Shown in pieces: positions 37,976 through 64,000 of a stretch of DNA of 64,000 nt. The position numbers and the translations under genes are program-made. The notes beneath the pieces were generated by a model, which did no database searches, was not told where the DNA came from, and saw only the letters and a program-made list of their open reading frames with translations. Every line of letters starts with the position of its first letter. Positions within the stretch are counted from its first letter, which is position 1. The DNA comes from Littorina saxatilis (taxonomy: Eukaryota > Mollusca > Gastropoda > Littorinimorpha > Littorinidae), in NCBI RefSeq assembly GCF_037325665.1, contig NC_090250.1, forward strand, positions 39,323,127-39,387,126. The letters run 5' to 3'.

Positions 37976-39135
37976 AGCGAAAATCCCTGTACTGCGAAGT
38001 CGTTGGAGTACCTCTCAGATTTGTTGAAGCGTGAAATTTGATTTGACCTCTTTGGAGTTGGTTTGCTTGACTGGTTCGACTTATGATACATATTAAAGGT
38101 ACTGAACTTGTCAAATTAAGGTGCACGGAGCCCCTGGGGCTTTTAGTCATACCTCAGGCAGCTATCCGTTAGAAGAACTACCAAGTTTCATTGACTTGCA
38201 CCCAAAGAGTCAAGAACTGCGAATTTTTTACGAATTAATTTCGTACTCGGACCCGGTTGGTCTTGGCCTATTTTTGGATCTAAATTTAGATCAGGTAGAT
38301 CACCACATGCACATCATGCACAACTGAAAAGACACGTCACTAGCAAACTATGTCAGACGTCATCATGAGTTTGTGTAAAACAAAATGGAGGCCGGAATCA
38401 CTCAGTTGAATCGAACTCCAACCAAACACCACGTAATAACTAGGTTAATTTATGCACTCGCGTGAACAAGAAACTGTCGAGCTTCACAGATGTCGTCGTT
38501 GGGTAGTTTTGGGTTTGTTTTACTACCATAGGAGGATTTTTGAACTGTAAATGCACTCAGCTGCAACAAAAACGCAAAACGAAGGCTGTGAGCTGCACTG
38601 TGCCTTTAACAAATATTAATCCACACTTAAATCAAAGTGTTTTTGGTTACAGATATCCTCTTGGGATTGTGTAGTCTCCCATGCCAACAGAAGCTACCAT
38701 TCGGAGAGTGTCAAAAGTAATAAAATAAGTGTCAATACACGTGTCTGACATACACGTAAGTAAAAAAAAACGTATACTTTTCTGTATAGACATACATAAG
38801 TGTCAAAATACGTGTCTGGTCTTTAATAGCAATTGTAATTCAATCAAGTTGGCGTTTTAATGGAACAGATCCTATGATTGGTCAGAATGCCCCAACTCAT
38901 TAAAAATTACCGGTCATTAAATAGAGATTACACAATGTTCTATTTATAACTCACGTTGGGAATCCTGAGAGACTTTCTTTGTTTAGTGGGGCACTTACGG
39001 GGGTCGAGAAAGTCGCGAAAATCCCTGTACTGCGAAGTCGTTGGAGTACCTCTCAGATTTGTTGAAGCGTGAAATTTGATTTGACCTCTTTGGAGTTGGT
39101 TTGCTTGACTGGTTCGACTTATGATACATATTAAA
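37976..39135 (+). repeat. Two ~120-bp direct repeats enclosing a copy of the 400-bp dispersed repeat
   Basis: 37976-38097 and 39014-39135 share GCGAAAATCCCTGTACTGCG to TTATGATACATATTAAA. Between them lie ~500 bases of unassigned sequence and copy B of the 400-bp repeat (38607-39006; copy A at 31620-32028). Confidence 0.75.
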
Positions 39136-39160
39136 CGCGCTAACCCTCACCGTGGATGAA

Positions 39161-39470
39161 ACCGCAACACGGTGGCCTAGTGGTAAGACGTCCGCCCAGT
39201 TAGCGGGAGGTCGTGGGTTCGAACCCCGGCCGGGTCATACCTAAGACTTTAAAATTGGCAATCTAGTGGCTGCTCCGCCTGGCATCTGGCATTATGGGGT
39301 TAGTGCTAGGACTGGTTGGTCCGGTGTCAGAATAATGTGACTGGGTGAGACATGAAGCCTGTGCTGCGACTTCTGTCTTGTGTGTGGCGCACGTTAAATG
39401 TCAAAGCAGCACCGCCCTGATATCACCCTTCGTGGTGGACTGGGCGTTAAGCAAACAAACAAACAAACAA
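39161..39470 (+). mobile_element. tRNA-derived SINE, family S1, copy 3
   Basis: Intact head CCGCAACACGGTGGCCTAGT, B box GGTTCGAACCC and (AAAC)n tail. The 12-bp duplication ACCGTGGATGAA lies at 39149-39160 and 39471-39482. Confidence 0.92.
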
Positions 39471-39609
39471 ACCGTGGATGAAGCAGAGGAACCCCCTTTT
39501 ACGACCCCTAGACTTACCTACTCCTCGGCTTTCTCAGCTTTTCTGTGCATAGCCTCTTTAAATGTACCTCCGTTTAAAGACTCCCTCTCTTGAAAGTCCT
39601 GTTTTTTGT

Positions 39610-39681
39610 TTTTTTACATTTAGTGAAATTGTGACTAAATGTTTTAACATAGACGGGGAATCGAGACGAGGGTCGTGGTGT

Positions 39682-39739
<58 letters not shown>

Positions 39740-40231
39740 CTGTATAGAGCGATTCAGAGATTCTACGGGACCGATCTTCATGACACTTTACGTGAGAGTT
39801 CCTGGGTATGATATCTCCAGACTGATTTTTCATTTTTTTAAATAAATGTCTGGTGACGTCATATCTGGCTTTTCGTAAAAGTTGAGGCCGCACTGTCACG
39901 TTCTCATTTTTCAACCAAATTGGTTGAAATTTAGGTCAAGTAATCTTCGACAAAGCCCGGACTTTGGTATTGCATTTCAGCTTAGAGGCTTAAACATTAA
40001 TTAATGAGTTTACTCATCAACGTTGTCATTAAAATCAATTTTTCGCAAACAGACTTAAAATTGATTGCATTGTATTCCTCATCTTCTCCCGAATTCAAAA
40101 ATATATAGATATATCATGTTTACTCTACAAATGTGCTCAGAATTAAAGAAAATAGGCTGTACGGACTGAATGTAGTCTCGGCGATGATTGATTTGTTAAA
40201 ATGTTTTTATATCGCTTGACGCGACTTGTTT
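39610..40231 (-). mobile_element. R1 repeat, inverted, diverged copy
   Basis: From TTTTTTTACATTTAGTGAAA through GATGACGTCAT-like sequence (TGGTGACGTCATATCTGGC) to TATCGCTTGACGCGACTTGT. It contains a 57-bp GT run at 39683-39738 and its 5' third is replaced by related but different sequence. Confidence 0.72.
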
Positions 40232-40391
40232 CCCACTGTAATAGGCGACTTGCCCTATGGGCCAGCGCCGCGAAGTCGCGCGATAAATCTGCAATACCTT
40301 GCGTGGTCTTGCGAGATCTGCCTCAAACTGCGGGCATGTTTTGATAGCTCTGTGAGAGGTTGCGTTTCAGTGCAGACACATCGCCTTGGAA

Positions 40392-40620
40392 ATGGTGAAT
40401 TTGCACTGTGCAACAGTGGGCTGCAGCAATGTTAGCCGCAAGAATAATCCTAAAGTTCGTTCAAAGTACCCAAGCATGGCCCGTACACAAAGGAAAGGCG
40501 ATAGAGTTTTTTTTAACACAAGCCAGAGAACACCAGCGCTTGTGAAGCGATGGCTGAATTCTCTTCGACGTCAAAATGACGTGCCATCCCGGTACTCCGT
40601 TGTCTGTTCAATAACTTTAT
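40392..40620 (+). pseudogene. THAP-domain fragment
   Basis: The frame from ATG 40392 reads MVNLHCATVGCSNVSRKN, then RVFFNTSQRTPALVKRWLNS, LRRQND and YSVVCS. This matches a THAP finger with both early Cys, the R-x-W segment and the third Cys. The final C-x2-H-F is not in frame: TGTTCAATAACTTTA suggests a lost base. No donor site follows. A GC-rich, CpG-containing stretch (40230-40390) lies just upstream and could be a promoter remnant. I judge it a broken gene or exon. Confidence 0.55.
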
Positions 40621-40734
40621 CAGCTTCGGTTTCTTGTATCCTGAATATTGTACTTTTCTTTCTTTTTGGTATTTTTGCAACTTTGGTACTTTTGTACTTG
40701 CAATCCCATGAAAATTCTGCTGTTCGGTAGCCAT

Positions 40735-41487
40735 TGTTTAGATCAGTGATTGCAGTGTATGGAAGGAACGATAACTCTTGAGAGCAAAAAATGTGACCGC
40801 AGGGAAGTGTCAAGTGAACCTTCCTTATCTTTCGCACCGGAGAGCTATCCAAGCGGGGTATTGTGCAAGTTGGCTATTGAGCGTCACTTCCAAGAATGTT
40901 GCAATAAAACTCGATACGTTTCTTTCAGTACTGAAGAAAGAGTTGGCGTGGGGTGACAACCGTCTAGTCTCAGTCACGCAAAAAAACACCACATCTTTTC
41001 CCTGTGAATGTTACGGCCTGTCTTTACGAGCCTGTGGCTGTGCCAAGCCGGGAGTTTGTTCCCTGAGTAGGATATCATGTGTACAGGGAAATGATATTTT
41101 GTGACATTGGTTTTGTAAAGCGGGATGTTATGCATCTTACAGTGTCAAACAAGGCGTGTAAAAACACACATGATAAAAGTAAAGTTGTTTTGGGCGTTTA
41201 CTTGCTGATCTTCTTTTTGTGTGTGAATACATTGTGATTCTCTGATTACTGGAAAACAATGAACACTCCAACTGGTGTTGAGAGTTAGATAGAATTAAAA
41301 ACAAGAATCTACACCCACACAATTGCACTCGTAAGGTCCGACATAGGTAATATTTACTCTGCTTAAAGATGATGTTAAAGCTGTATTTATGTACATGTTC
41401 ATTGTAAAAACAACTGCATGCAATACGAAAAACTCTAAATTACGATCGTTCCCCACTTTGCTGAAACATGAACTCATGTTTATAATG
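40735..41487. other. Intergenic stretch, nothing recognised
   Basis: No repeat pair, exon or RNA gene could be supported in this AT-rich block. Confidence 0.4.
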
Positions 41488-42094
41488 TAGGGGAAGGGCT
41501 CCTAATGTGGACCACTTTTTGTTTCACGCCGATAACTAGCTTGTTTTCTTGCGAAGAAGTTTCATTTTGTGTTTGGTAGTCCTTCTCTCTTAGGTTAGCA
41601 GTTAGGCCTAATTAGAGTGAATTAGCTTTGATAGACTTTCAGCAAAAATTAAATACAGAAAAAAATCACAAATGGTCCATATTAGGCGCCCAGGCTCATA
41701 ATATGGACCTGTGAAGCGGCCTTCACGATTCACTTTAAAAAGCCCCCTATACTTCAAAATAACATCATACAATTTAGTGTGCAAGTCAGACTAATTAAAA
41801 TATGCTTTAGATTTATCTGTTTCGGGTTCATGAGAGAATTATTTGAAGCACACCAGGAAACTAAAGAAGCATATGAAAAACAGAGTGAAAATAAGTGAAA
41901 TTATCAAATTCCACGAAAAGAAGACTATTTGTTATATTTTTTTGAAATCTCGAGGGCTAGTTATGGGTTATTTTCAGCAAGCTTCTTAATGAATTAATGA
42001 AAATAGCCTTTAGCTTTTATTTTCTTTGATTTGTTGAAGGTGGTCCATATTAGGAGCCGGTCCATATTAGGAGCCGGTCCATATTAGGTCCTAT
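41488..42094. mobile_element. Probable MITE with GGTCCATATTAGGAGCC end repeats
   Basis: The left end GGGCTCCTAATGTGGACC is the inverse of the right-end word GGTCCATATTAGGAGCC, which is repeated three times at 42042-42088. A further GGTCCATATTAGGCGCCCAG lies at 41674. No target duplication could be fixed. Confidence 0.6.
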
Positions 42095-42099
42095 AGTAT

Positions 42100-42888
42100 T
42101 TAGCGACAGAAACAACGTTGGAAAATAAAATAGAAAAAGCCATGCAACATTTGGACAAAGTTGTGATATTAAAAGTTGTTCTCCATTTGTTGGTCACTCA
42201 AACGGGTAAATGAAGTTAAAAATTAAACGCATGTTTTCCCCATTTTTGGCAGAACCAAAATTGTTTCAACATATTTCCTTGTTCTCTGAACTTAGTCATA
42301 AAGGACATGCTAAGGTTATTCGCTGTAAAAAGGAGGATAACAGAACATTTTGGTTTGCTGTAGGTCTTCATTTCCTCCGAAGTTCAGGTCAAATTTAAAT
42401 GGAAGGAAAATGAGGGAGGAGCAAAGCCTAAATACTCAACCCTATCTGATACAAAACAACGCGCTATTAACAATTCGCCGCATTCTTGTTTACGCTGCTT
42501 GTCGGATTCAATTCGACTGCGTTCTTGTTTACACTGTGACTACTTAACGTAGTATTCGGTCAGGTCGCTTAACTTTAGCCAGGTCTAGAAAAAGTAACGC
42601 AGAAAGTTGGTACGAAAACAAAACGCTTCTTAAGCTTTAGTTGTTTGCACGGAAACAAAAGCAGAGTCGCTTGGCCACTTTCGTATAAGAGTGTTAAGCA
42701 CACCGGGTACCCACCCACTTTCGAGGGTCAATTCTTTGTTACAGGCAATTAGTCTAAAGGAAAGAACTTGTTTACATGGCTGTACAAACAGCCGGGAGAC
42801 TTGATGAAAGCACTTCACCTCAAGACGTACGTTTACAAGTGAAAATGAGCGTGACTGATCGGTAATGACAGGAAACTATAATCAATGA
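42100..42888. other. Intergenic stretch, nothing recognised
   Basis: AT-rich sequence with no supportable exon or repeat. Confidence 0.4.
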
Positions 42889-43999
42889 CAGGGCCGGACC
42901 AAATGAGTTGTAAGGGGGGGGGGGGGGGGTTCCTCCTTTTTTGGGGGGGCAAATCAGCGAAGTGGCGAAGCCACAAGCGCGGGCCTGCAAAGCAGGCGCG
43001 CGAACTAGGGGGGTCCGGGGGCATGCTCCCCCGGAAAATTTTTGAAAAACGGTTAAAATCTGTGCAATCTGGTGCATTCTGGTCCTTGTTTTGAGGGATA
43101 AGAGCAGCATTGTTTTGGTGCTAAAACTAGTAAAAAACAAGTCGCGTAAGGCGAAAATACAACATTTAGTCAAGTAGCTGTCGAACTCACAGAATGAAAC
43201 TGAACGCAATGCCATTTTTCAGCAAGACCGTATGCTCGTAGCATCGTCAGTCCACCGCTCATGGCAAAGGCAGTGAAATTGACAAGAAGAGCGGGGTAGT
43301 AGTTGCGCTAAGAAGGATAGCACGCTTTTCTGTACCTCTCTTTGTTTTAACTTTCTGAGCGTGTTTTTAATCCAAACATATCATATCTATATGTTTTTGG
43401 AATCAGGAACCGACAAGAAATGAGATGAAAGTGTTTTTAAATTGATTTCGAAAAAAAAATTTTGATAATAATTTTTATATATTTAATTTTCAGAGCTTGT
43501 TTTTAATCCAAATATAACATATTTATATGTTTTTGGAATCAAAAAATGATGGAGAATAAGATGAACGTAAATTTGGATCGTTTTATAAATTTTTATTTTT
43601 TTTTACAATTTTCAGATTTTTAATGACCAAAGTCATTAATTAATTTTTAAGCCACCAAGCTGAAATGCAATACCGAAGTCCGGGCTTTGTCGAAGATTAC
43701 TTGACCAAAATTTCAACCAATTTGGTTGAAAAATGAGGGCGTGACAGTGCCGCCTCAACTTTCACGAAAAGCCGGATATGACGTCATCAAAGACATTTAT
43801 CAAAAAAATGAAAAAAAAACGTTCGGGGATTTCATACCCAGGAACTCTCATGTCAAATTTCATAAAGATCGGTCCAGTAGTTTAGTCTGAATCGCTCAAA
43901 ACTTGACTAAATGTAAAAACAACACTCAAAGCAAGGTACATGCTTTTTCCAGGGGTGGGGTTCCGGAACCCCTGGAACCCCCCCCTGGATCCGGCCCTG
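42889..43999. mobile_element. CAGGGCCGGA-ended TIR element with nested R1
   Basis: Ends CAGGGCCGGACC and the inverse of CAGGGCCGGATCC, flanked by AATGA and AGTGA. Inside are G-rich sequence, the CCGGGGGCATGCTCCCCCGG repeat (42955-43085) and R1 copy 43137-43919. Without R1 it would be about 330 bp. Confidence 0.68.
43137..43919 (+). mobile_element. R1 repeat, copy lacking the CA-rich 3' block
   Basis: All 5' and central landmarks are present. GAATCGCTCAAAACTTGAC shows a clean loss of ~90 bp (the CA run to ACATTTAGT) compared with copies 2 and 3. Confidence 0.88.
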
Positions 44000-44049
44000 A
44001 GTGATAAAGAAGGGGGTAGGGGACGAGGGGGGTTTGGAGCTAAGTTGGT

Positions 44050-44185
44050 AGATCCAAACACTTATGATCTTCTGGTCACGGGTTCCAATCCAGACCGGGA
44101 CGGACACGGGTCAACTTTCTGTTCTCGGTAATTATGCCAGTAGGGCGCCGGCAGGTGGCTGATTACATTCACTCACACTCTCTGT

Positions 44186-44240
<55 letters not shown>
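44050..44240 (+). repeat. SINE S2 fragment followed by (CA)n
   Basis: GGTTCCAATCCAGACCGGGA, GACGGACACGGGTCAACTTT and CAGGTGGCTGATTACA match diverged S2 sequence. (AC)n follows at 44188-44238. Confidence 0.6.
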
Positions 44241-44241
<1 letters not shown>

Positions 44242-44974
44242 ACTTCAGTCGTATACTCCGACAGTCCCCAAGGCTATATACTGCTTGCATGACATACAAG
44301 AAAATTGGTTGATTAAAATCAACATGGCCGAAGCAATGTTTTCATAAAAGAAGCGGTATTGTACGGGCACATGTTGAATTTGGGTTACATGTGTTGCAGA
44401 GTATTTGAAAATTCGTAGGCATAAAAACATGCAAAGAAGAGTGATAGGTCCCTGTTGTGAATATAGTCAAGTGGATAAATTGATTACTTATGTATTACAC
44501 TAGTTGTGCTGTTACAGCAGTCCCTCTCATGAACGGACACCCTTGGGCCAGTGCAAACCTGTCCGTACATTGCAGGTGGCCGGTCACGGGAGAGCCCCCA
44601 CCCCTCCCCATCACACACACTCAGGCACACTGACGGACTGAGTGAGTCTTTGCTACTGCCCTACTGGTGAACGAGCTCTACTTGTCCTAAAACAATAAGG
44701 TCAAACTACTACAACTTATAACTGAAAGGAAAAAAACTGTCCTGTAAAAATGACATTAAAATCAACAGTGTCAGAAAAAGAGAGATAAAAGAAATCCTCA
44801 AATTCCTGAGGATACAGGCACCACATGAAAGCAGCCACGAACATACTCACAGAGGCACACATGCTTGTGCAGATACTTTCCAAAAATATGAATTAAAAAC
44901 CTGCATATGTGGTATTTTCTTTTTTTGTGTGTGGCTTTATTGAATACTTCAGGCAGTGGCTTTTCCCTGTCCAG

Positions 44975-45815
44975 TTTTTACACCCCCGGTATAGGGGTGT
45001 GTATAGGTTTCGCTCGATGTGTTTGTTTGGGTATTTGTTTGGGTGTTTGTGTGTTTGTGTTCGCAAGTAGATCTCAAGAATGAACAGACCGATCGTCACC
45101 AAACTTGGTGAACAGGTTCTATACATTCCTGAGACGGTCCTTACAAAAATTGGGACCAGTCAAACACACGGTTAGGGAGTTATTGGTGGATTAAAATTAT
45201 ACAAGGACTTATAGAGGCACACCCCCGTTGGTCAAAGGGAAATAGGCCGAGTGGTAACGCACTTGCGCTCGGAATCGAGAGGTTGCGTGTTCGACCCTGG
45301 GTCAGGCCCCTATTTTCTCCCCCCTTTCCTAACCTAGGTGGTGGGTTCAAGTGCTAGTCTTTCGGATGAGACGAAAAACCGAGGTCCCTTCGTGTACACT
45401 ACATTGGGGGTGCACGTTAAAGATCCCACGATTGACAAAAAGGTCTTTCCTGGCAAAATTGTATAGGCATAGATAAAAATGTCCACCAAATACCCGTGTG
45501 ACTTGGAATAATAGGCCGTGAAAAGTAGGATATGCGCCGAAATGGCTGCGATCTGCTGGCCGATGTGAATGCGTGATGTATTGTGTAAAAAATTCCATCT
45601 CACACGGCATAAATAAATCCCTGCGCCTTGAATATGTGCGCGATATAAATTGCATAAAAAAATAATATAAAAAAAATCCCTGCGCTTAGAACTGTACCCA
45701 CGGAATACGCGCGATATAAGCCTCATATTGATTGATTGATTGATTGATTGAAATAACCATTCTCATTGCCACCAACTGAGAAGGTTATTTCCCTTTGACG
45801 GGGGTGTTTTTCCTA
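44975..45815 (+). mobile_element. Dispersed repeat 'CACCCCCGGTATAGGGGTG' split by SINE S4
   Basis: Begins ACACCCCCGGTATAGGGGTG, passes AGACCGATCGTCACCAAACT and CACCCCCGTTGGTCAAAGGG. After the SINE it ends in a hairpin (AAATAACCATTCTCATTGCC / GAGAAGGTTATTTCCCTTTG) and ACGGGGGTG. Confidence 0.65.
45245..45749 (+). mobile_element. tRNA-derived SINE, family S4, copy 2 (full length)
   Basis: Head GGCCGAGTGGTAACGCACTT, B box TGTTCGACCCTGG, body GGTCCCTTCGTGTACACTAC and AAAGATCCCACGATTGACAA, end TATAAGCCTCATATTGATTG with (ATTG)n. GAAATA flanks it at 45239-45244 and 45750-45755. Confidence 0.85.
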
Positions 45816-45970
45816 TCGGAGGAATTTCTTGTTTCTTTCGTCTCTCTTTCCCCTCGCTTATCCACCCCCACCCCCTTACCCTCCACTCCCTTTACCCAGC
45901 CGCCCCAACAGCACAAATTTCTAATCTGCAAGGCAGAGTACACATTTTCTAAAAGGAAGACTACTCCTCT

Positions 45971-46452
45971 TACCCCCTTTCCACACAACCGTTCTAGGTC
46001 CCGTTCCCGTACCGACCAAGGAACGGTGCGGGCACGGGAGGGATCGGGAGAGAACCGCAATGAACGTAACTGATCGTTAACGGAACTGCTTTGAACGGTA
46101 GGGTCGGCTGAGCTTGGGCTGCATGTTCACATTTTTAGCCGTTCCCCTCCCGTACGGTAATGAACGGTAATGGAACCTAAACCCATCGGTAACGGAACGC
46201 TTGGATCGTTAAAGGAACTTAAAACAACGGTAACGCAACGGTAGCGCTCTCGCACATTCAGTTGTCATACCATTCATCCGTTCTAGGTCCCGTTCCCTCA
46301 CCGACCAAGGACGGCTGCCACTATGGTCAGACTAATAGACGCTGCTGAAAGATGCCCAAAACGGCCGTTTGCGCAGCGTTCCATTGTTGTGGCAGCAGTC
46401 CTTGGTTGGTACGGAAACGGGACCTAGAACGGCTGTGTGGAATGGGGGTATA
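45971..46452. mobile_element. ~480-bp MITE with ~50-bp TIRs and an internal third copy
   Basis: Both ends carry TACCCCC..TTCCACACA then CCGTTCTAGGTCCCGTT and CGTACC.ACCAAGGA, inverted to each other. A third copy of CCGTTCTAGGTCCCGTTCCC at 46279 in the left orientation suggests a partial internal duplication. The target duplication may be just TA. Confidence 0.8.
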
Positions 46453-46679
46453 ACTTTTGACACCGACAAACTGAAGAATGAACAGATCTATGAGGTAGCC
46501 GTCTCAATGGTCCAGGCTCAGGAAACAAAGAGTATATATGGCCTGGGGCGATTGTAGCTTCCCTTCCTCGTGTCCGATAGACAAGGACAATATATAGCAG
46601 AGCATAGTGCAATTTCATGTTGGCATCTTCTCCACTGAAAGCTATAACCCAAAGACTGAATACCAAAGTGCTTACCCAA

Positions 46680-47955
<1,276 letters not shown>

Positions 47956-47963
47956 TAAGCTTC

Positions 47964-48260
47964 TATATATATATACAACTAGTGTCTGTCTGTCTGTCTG
48001 TCTGTCTGTTCGCGATGCACGGCCAAAGTTCTCGGTGGATCTTTTTCAAATTTGGACACCGTATTCAGTTACACCCCGGACACAACCTCATCGATGAGAT
48101 ATTTCAACACGTGCTCTCAGCGCGCAGCGCTGTGCGCGCTGAACCGATTTTGTTGTTGTTGTTGTCGGGATCCACTACCAGTAACTCTTCCTTATCTTCT
48201 CCAGTGTTTTCAGCCGCGATTATCTCCCTTCCTCCGTGTGGCGTCAATCCATATTCCCGT
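47964..48260 (+). repeat. Family T dispersed repeat, copy 2
   Basis: Matches 37366-37690 from the TA-rich start and TCTG run through TTCGCGATGCACGGCCAAAG to GTGTGGCGTCAATCCATATT. Confidence 0.75.
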
Positions 48261-48689
48261 TACTAGGTTACTATTTTTAGAAGGTCACTGCACGTTACTA
48301 TTTTTAGAAGGTCTCCAGTGTTTTGCGCAAAGCCGGGTCCCAGGCGCAGCCTGGTATTCGGCTCTACTTCTTCCCGGCGAAGCCGGTACCCGGCGAAGCG
48401 GGTAACCATCTCGTACTATATATACATTTAAGAACGCCACAGTTATGAACAGTGACCAGAAAGACTTATGTTCAATTAAGATTACTGCGAAAGCAGAGCT
48501 TTACTATCGCTATGACACCTGAAACGTGATTAGTAACCAACATTTCGCAGCACCAGTGGAAAGGACGGGCAGTTAGAGGAATGATATTTTGTCAAAAGAG
48601 TTATTGTTTTTATTGTGTTATTTATTGTTCTTATGGATATTCATCTTAAAGAGTGTGATATACTTGAACAAAGTGTGCCTTTGTGTATG

Positions 48690-48697
48690 GGGGGGGG

Positions 48698-48761
<64 letters not shown>

Positions 48762-48797
48762 AAGAGAGAGAGAGTGAGTGAGTGAGAGAGAGAGAGA

Positions 48798-48887
<90 letters not shown>
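48690..48887. repeat. (GA)n microsatellite
   Basis: About 200 bases of GA with GTGA and GTGTGT interruptions, after a G run at 48679-48689. Confidence 0.95.
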
Positions 48888-48891
<4 letters not shown>

Positions 48892-49214
48892 TCTGCTTGC
48901 TTGAGTGCGTGCGTACGTGCGCGTGTGTGTGCAGACATAATCGCTGAGTAGGACTGTTGTGACTGGAATTAAACCGCAGGATACTTTTGGAAAATGATTT
49001 TCTTTTAACAACTGAATATGCCTTGTGTGTCTTGGTGTGTGCACGCGCAATGCACCTACCCTACAATGTTCCACCATAATGTGTGTGCTAGCAGGGTACC
49101 TGAACTTACATGCTTAGCCCACAAAAATAAAAGTAAGCCTACATGTAGCGCAAACATCGACAAACAGGCAAAGAACCCGAAAACAATTACACACAGTTCT
49201 GGCTTACAGATCAG

Positions 49215-49233
49215 TTTATTGTAACACTTTATT
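49215..49233 (-). terminator. Two polyadenylation signals AATAAA
   Basis: On the minus strand AATAAA occurs at 49233-49228 and 49220-49215, about 230-245 bases after the stop codon at 49462. Confidence 0.55.
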
Positions 49234-49461
49234 GGCACCACTTTAATACAAGACACAGGTAAGCACTTTCTTTACAAGACATGGAAATAAGTTATATAAA
49301 ATATATCATACATGAATCAATATCGACCGGCAAAATCTTGACTCACACCCATTGACACGTAATTAATGCCCAATTCTGCTGAGCCGTAATATCTAATACA
49401 CTCAGTGAGCACAACAAAATGAATGGTCGGGCCCAATGAAAGGCAGCTTTTAGGCACAGAG

Positions 49462-63332
<13,871 letters not shown>

Positions 63333-63561
63333 CTGTAGAAGAAAACTGAATAGTAATTAAAATTAAAAACATGTTTATATTACACACACACACACACACA
63401 CACAACCTGCTGAAGAGGACCTGCTAAAAAGAATAAACATGTGGCGATGCGCATGAATAGACAGAAAAACAAATAAACTTTCACCCATTTTTCACATATA
63501 AAAACTAAACTTATTTCAAGATCTTGGAAGTAATTACCTGTCAGGTGTCATTTTAGAGGTC

Positions 63562-63933
63562 TCCTTCTTCAGCATTCCAGAATTTTTTGGTTACGTGTGA
63601 GCTCGTTTGCCCATTTGGGTTCCCCAAACTATAATCTGAGAGCATAGTCAGCTTCACTCCGTTTTCGCTGAGTAGGCATGCTGGGTATATTCGTGTTTCC
63701 ATAACCCACCGAACTCCGACATGGATTACAGGATCTTTTCCATGCGCAATTGGTCTTGTGCTTGCGTGTACACACGAAGGGGGTTAAGTCACTAGCAGGT
63801 CTGCACATAAGTTGACCTGGGAGATCGGAAAAATCTCCACTCTTAACCCACCAGGCGGCAGCGACCGGGATTTGAACTCCCGACCTCCCGATTAGGAGGC
63901 CGACGTCTTAACACCACGCCACTGCGCCCGTTT
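63562..63933 (-). mobile_element. tRNA-derived SINE, family S3, copy 2
   Basis: Inverted relative to copy 1: tail CTTCTTCAGCATTCCAGAAT at left, head CACTGCGCCCG at right. The 12-bp duplication ATTTTAGAGGTC lies at 63550-63561 and 63934-63945. It sits in the PPME1 intron before exon 63332. Confidence 0.93.
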
Positions 63934-64000
63934 ATTTTAGAGGTCAATCATAAGTCTTTGTTCGTCTATATTTTGGTAAGTCCATCTTAATTGTTTTATT

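Overview
The window looks like intron-rich, repeat-dense nuclear DNA of an animal, most likely a marine gastropod mollusc. This rests on long GT-AG introns, very long CA/GT and CT/GA microsatellites, tRNA-headed SINEs, and about eight copies of one ~860-bp AT-rich repeat (called R1 here) whose sequence I associate from memory with periwinkle (Littorina) assemblies. Nothing looks bacterial: no operons, no CRISPR. Two 200-base runs of N (23643-23842, 51020-51219) are scaffold gaps.

Three host genes can be followed through splice sites. (1) Minus strand, 1-7074: six exons in one reading frame of a PARP14/PARP10-like protein (RRM of the PARP14/NMI type, a long low-complexity exon, KH-like repeats). 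It runs off the left edge, so any macrodomains or catalytic domain lie outside. (2) Plus strand, 24096-30782: a four-exon gene for a ~657-aa protein I do not recognise. (3) Minus strand, 49462-63332: ten in-phase exons of PPME1 (protein phosphatase methylesterase 1) plus a less certain terminal exon; its 5' exons are beyond the right edge. Two THAP zinc-finger exons (22313 and 40392) complete the host-like coding set.

Between and inside these genes the DNA is mostly transposons, often nested. At 11421-15413 sits an internally deleted piggyBac whose transposase is still spliced in frame. Its intron holds a 2.1-kb terminal-inverted-repeat (TIR) element (12972-15076, 6-bp target duplication), and that element carries an exon resembling the N-terminus of a PARP14-like protein. 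At 18935-21247 a Crypton-type tyrosine recombinase gene is split by a 956-bp TIR element built from a 16-bp minisatellite, with an 8-bp target duplication. At 54.0-55.9 kb three elements are nested in one another; the innermost is packed with TGACCTTGA nuclear-receptor half-site motifs. Short CAGGG-ended MITEs with 5-6 bp duplications lie in several introns. LINE 3' fragments (7.7-8.1, 10.45-11.2, 15.9-17.0 kb) and four unrelated tRNA-derived SINE families make up much of the rest.

The genes do not form a pathway. PARP14-like proteins act in ADP-ribosylation and RNA/antiviral responses; PPME1 removes the methyl ester from the PP2A catalytic subunit. The main interest is how mobile DNA has rebuilt the intergenic and intronic space, including a possible transposon-borne first exon for the PARP14-like gene.
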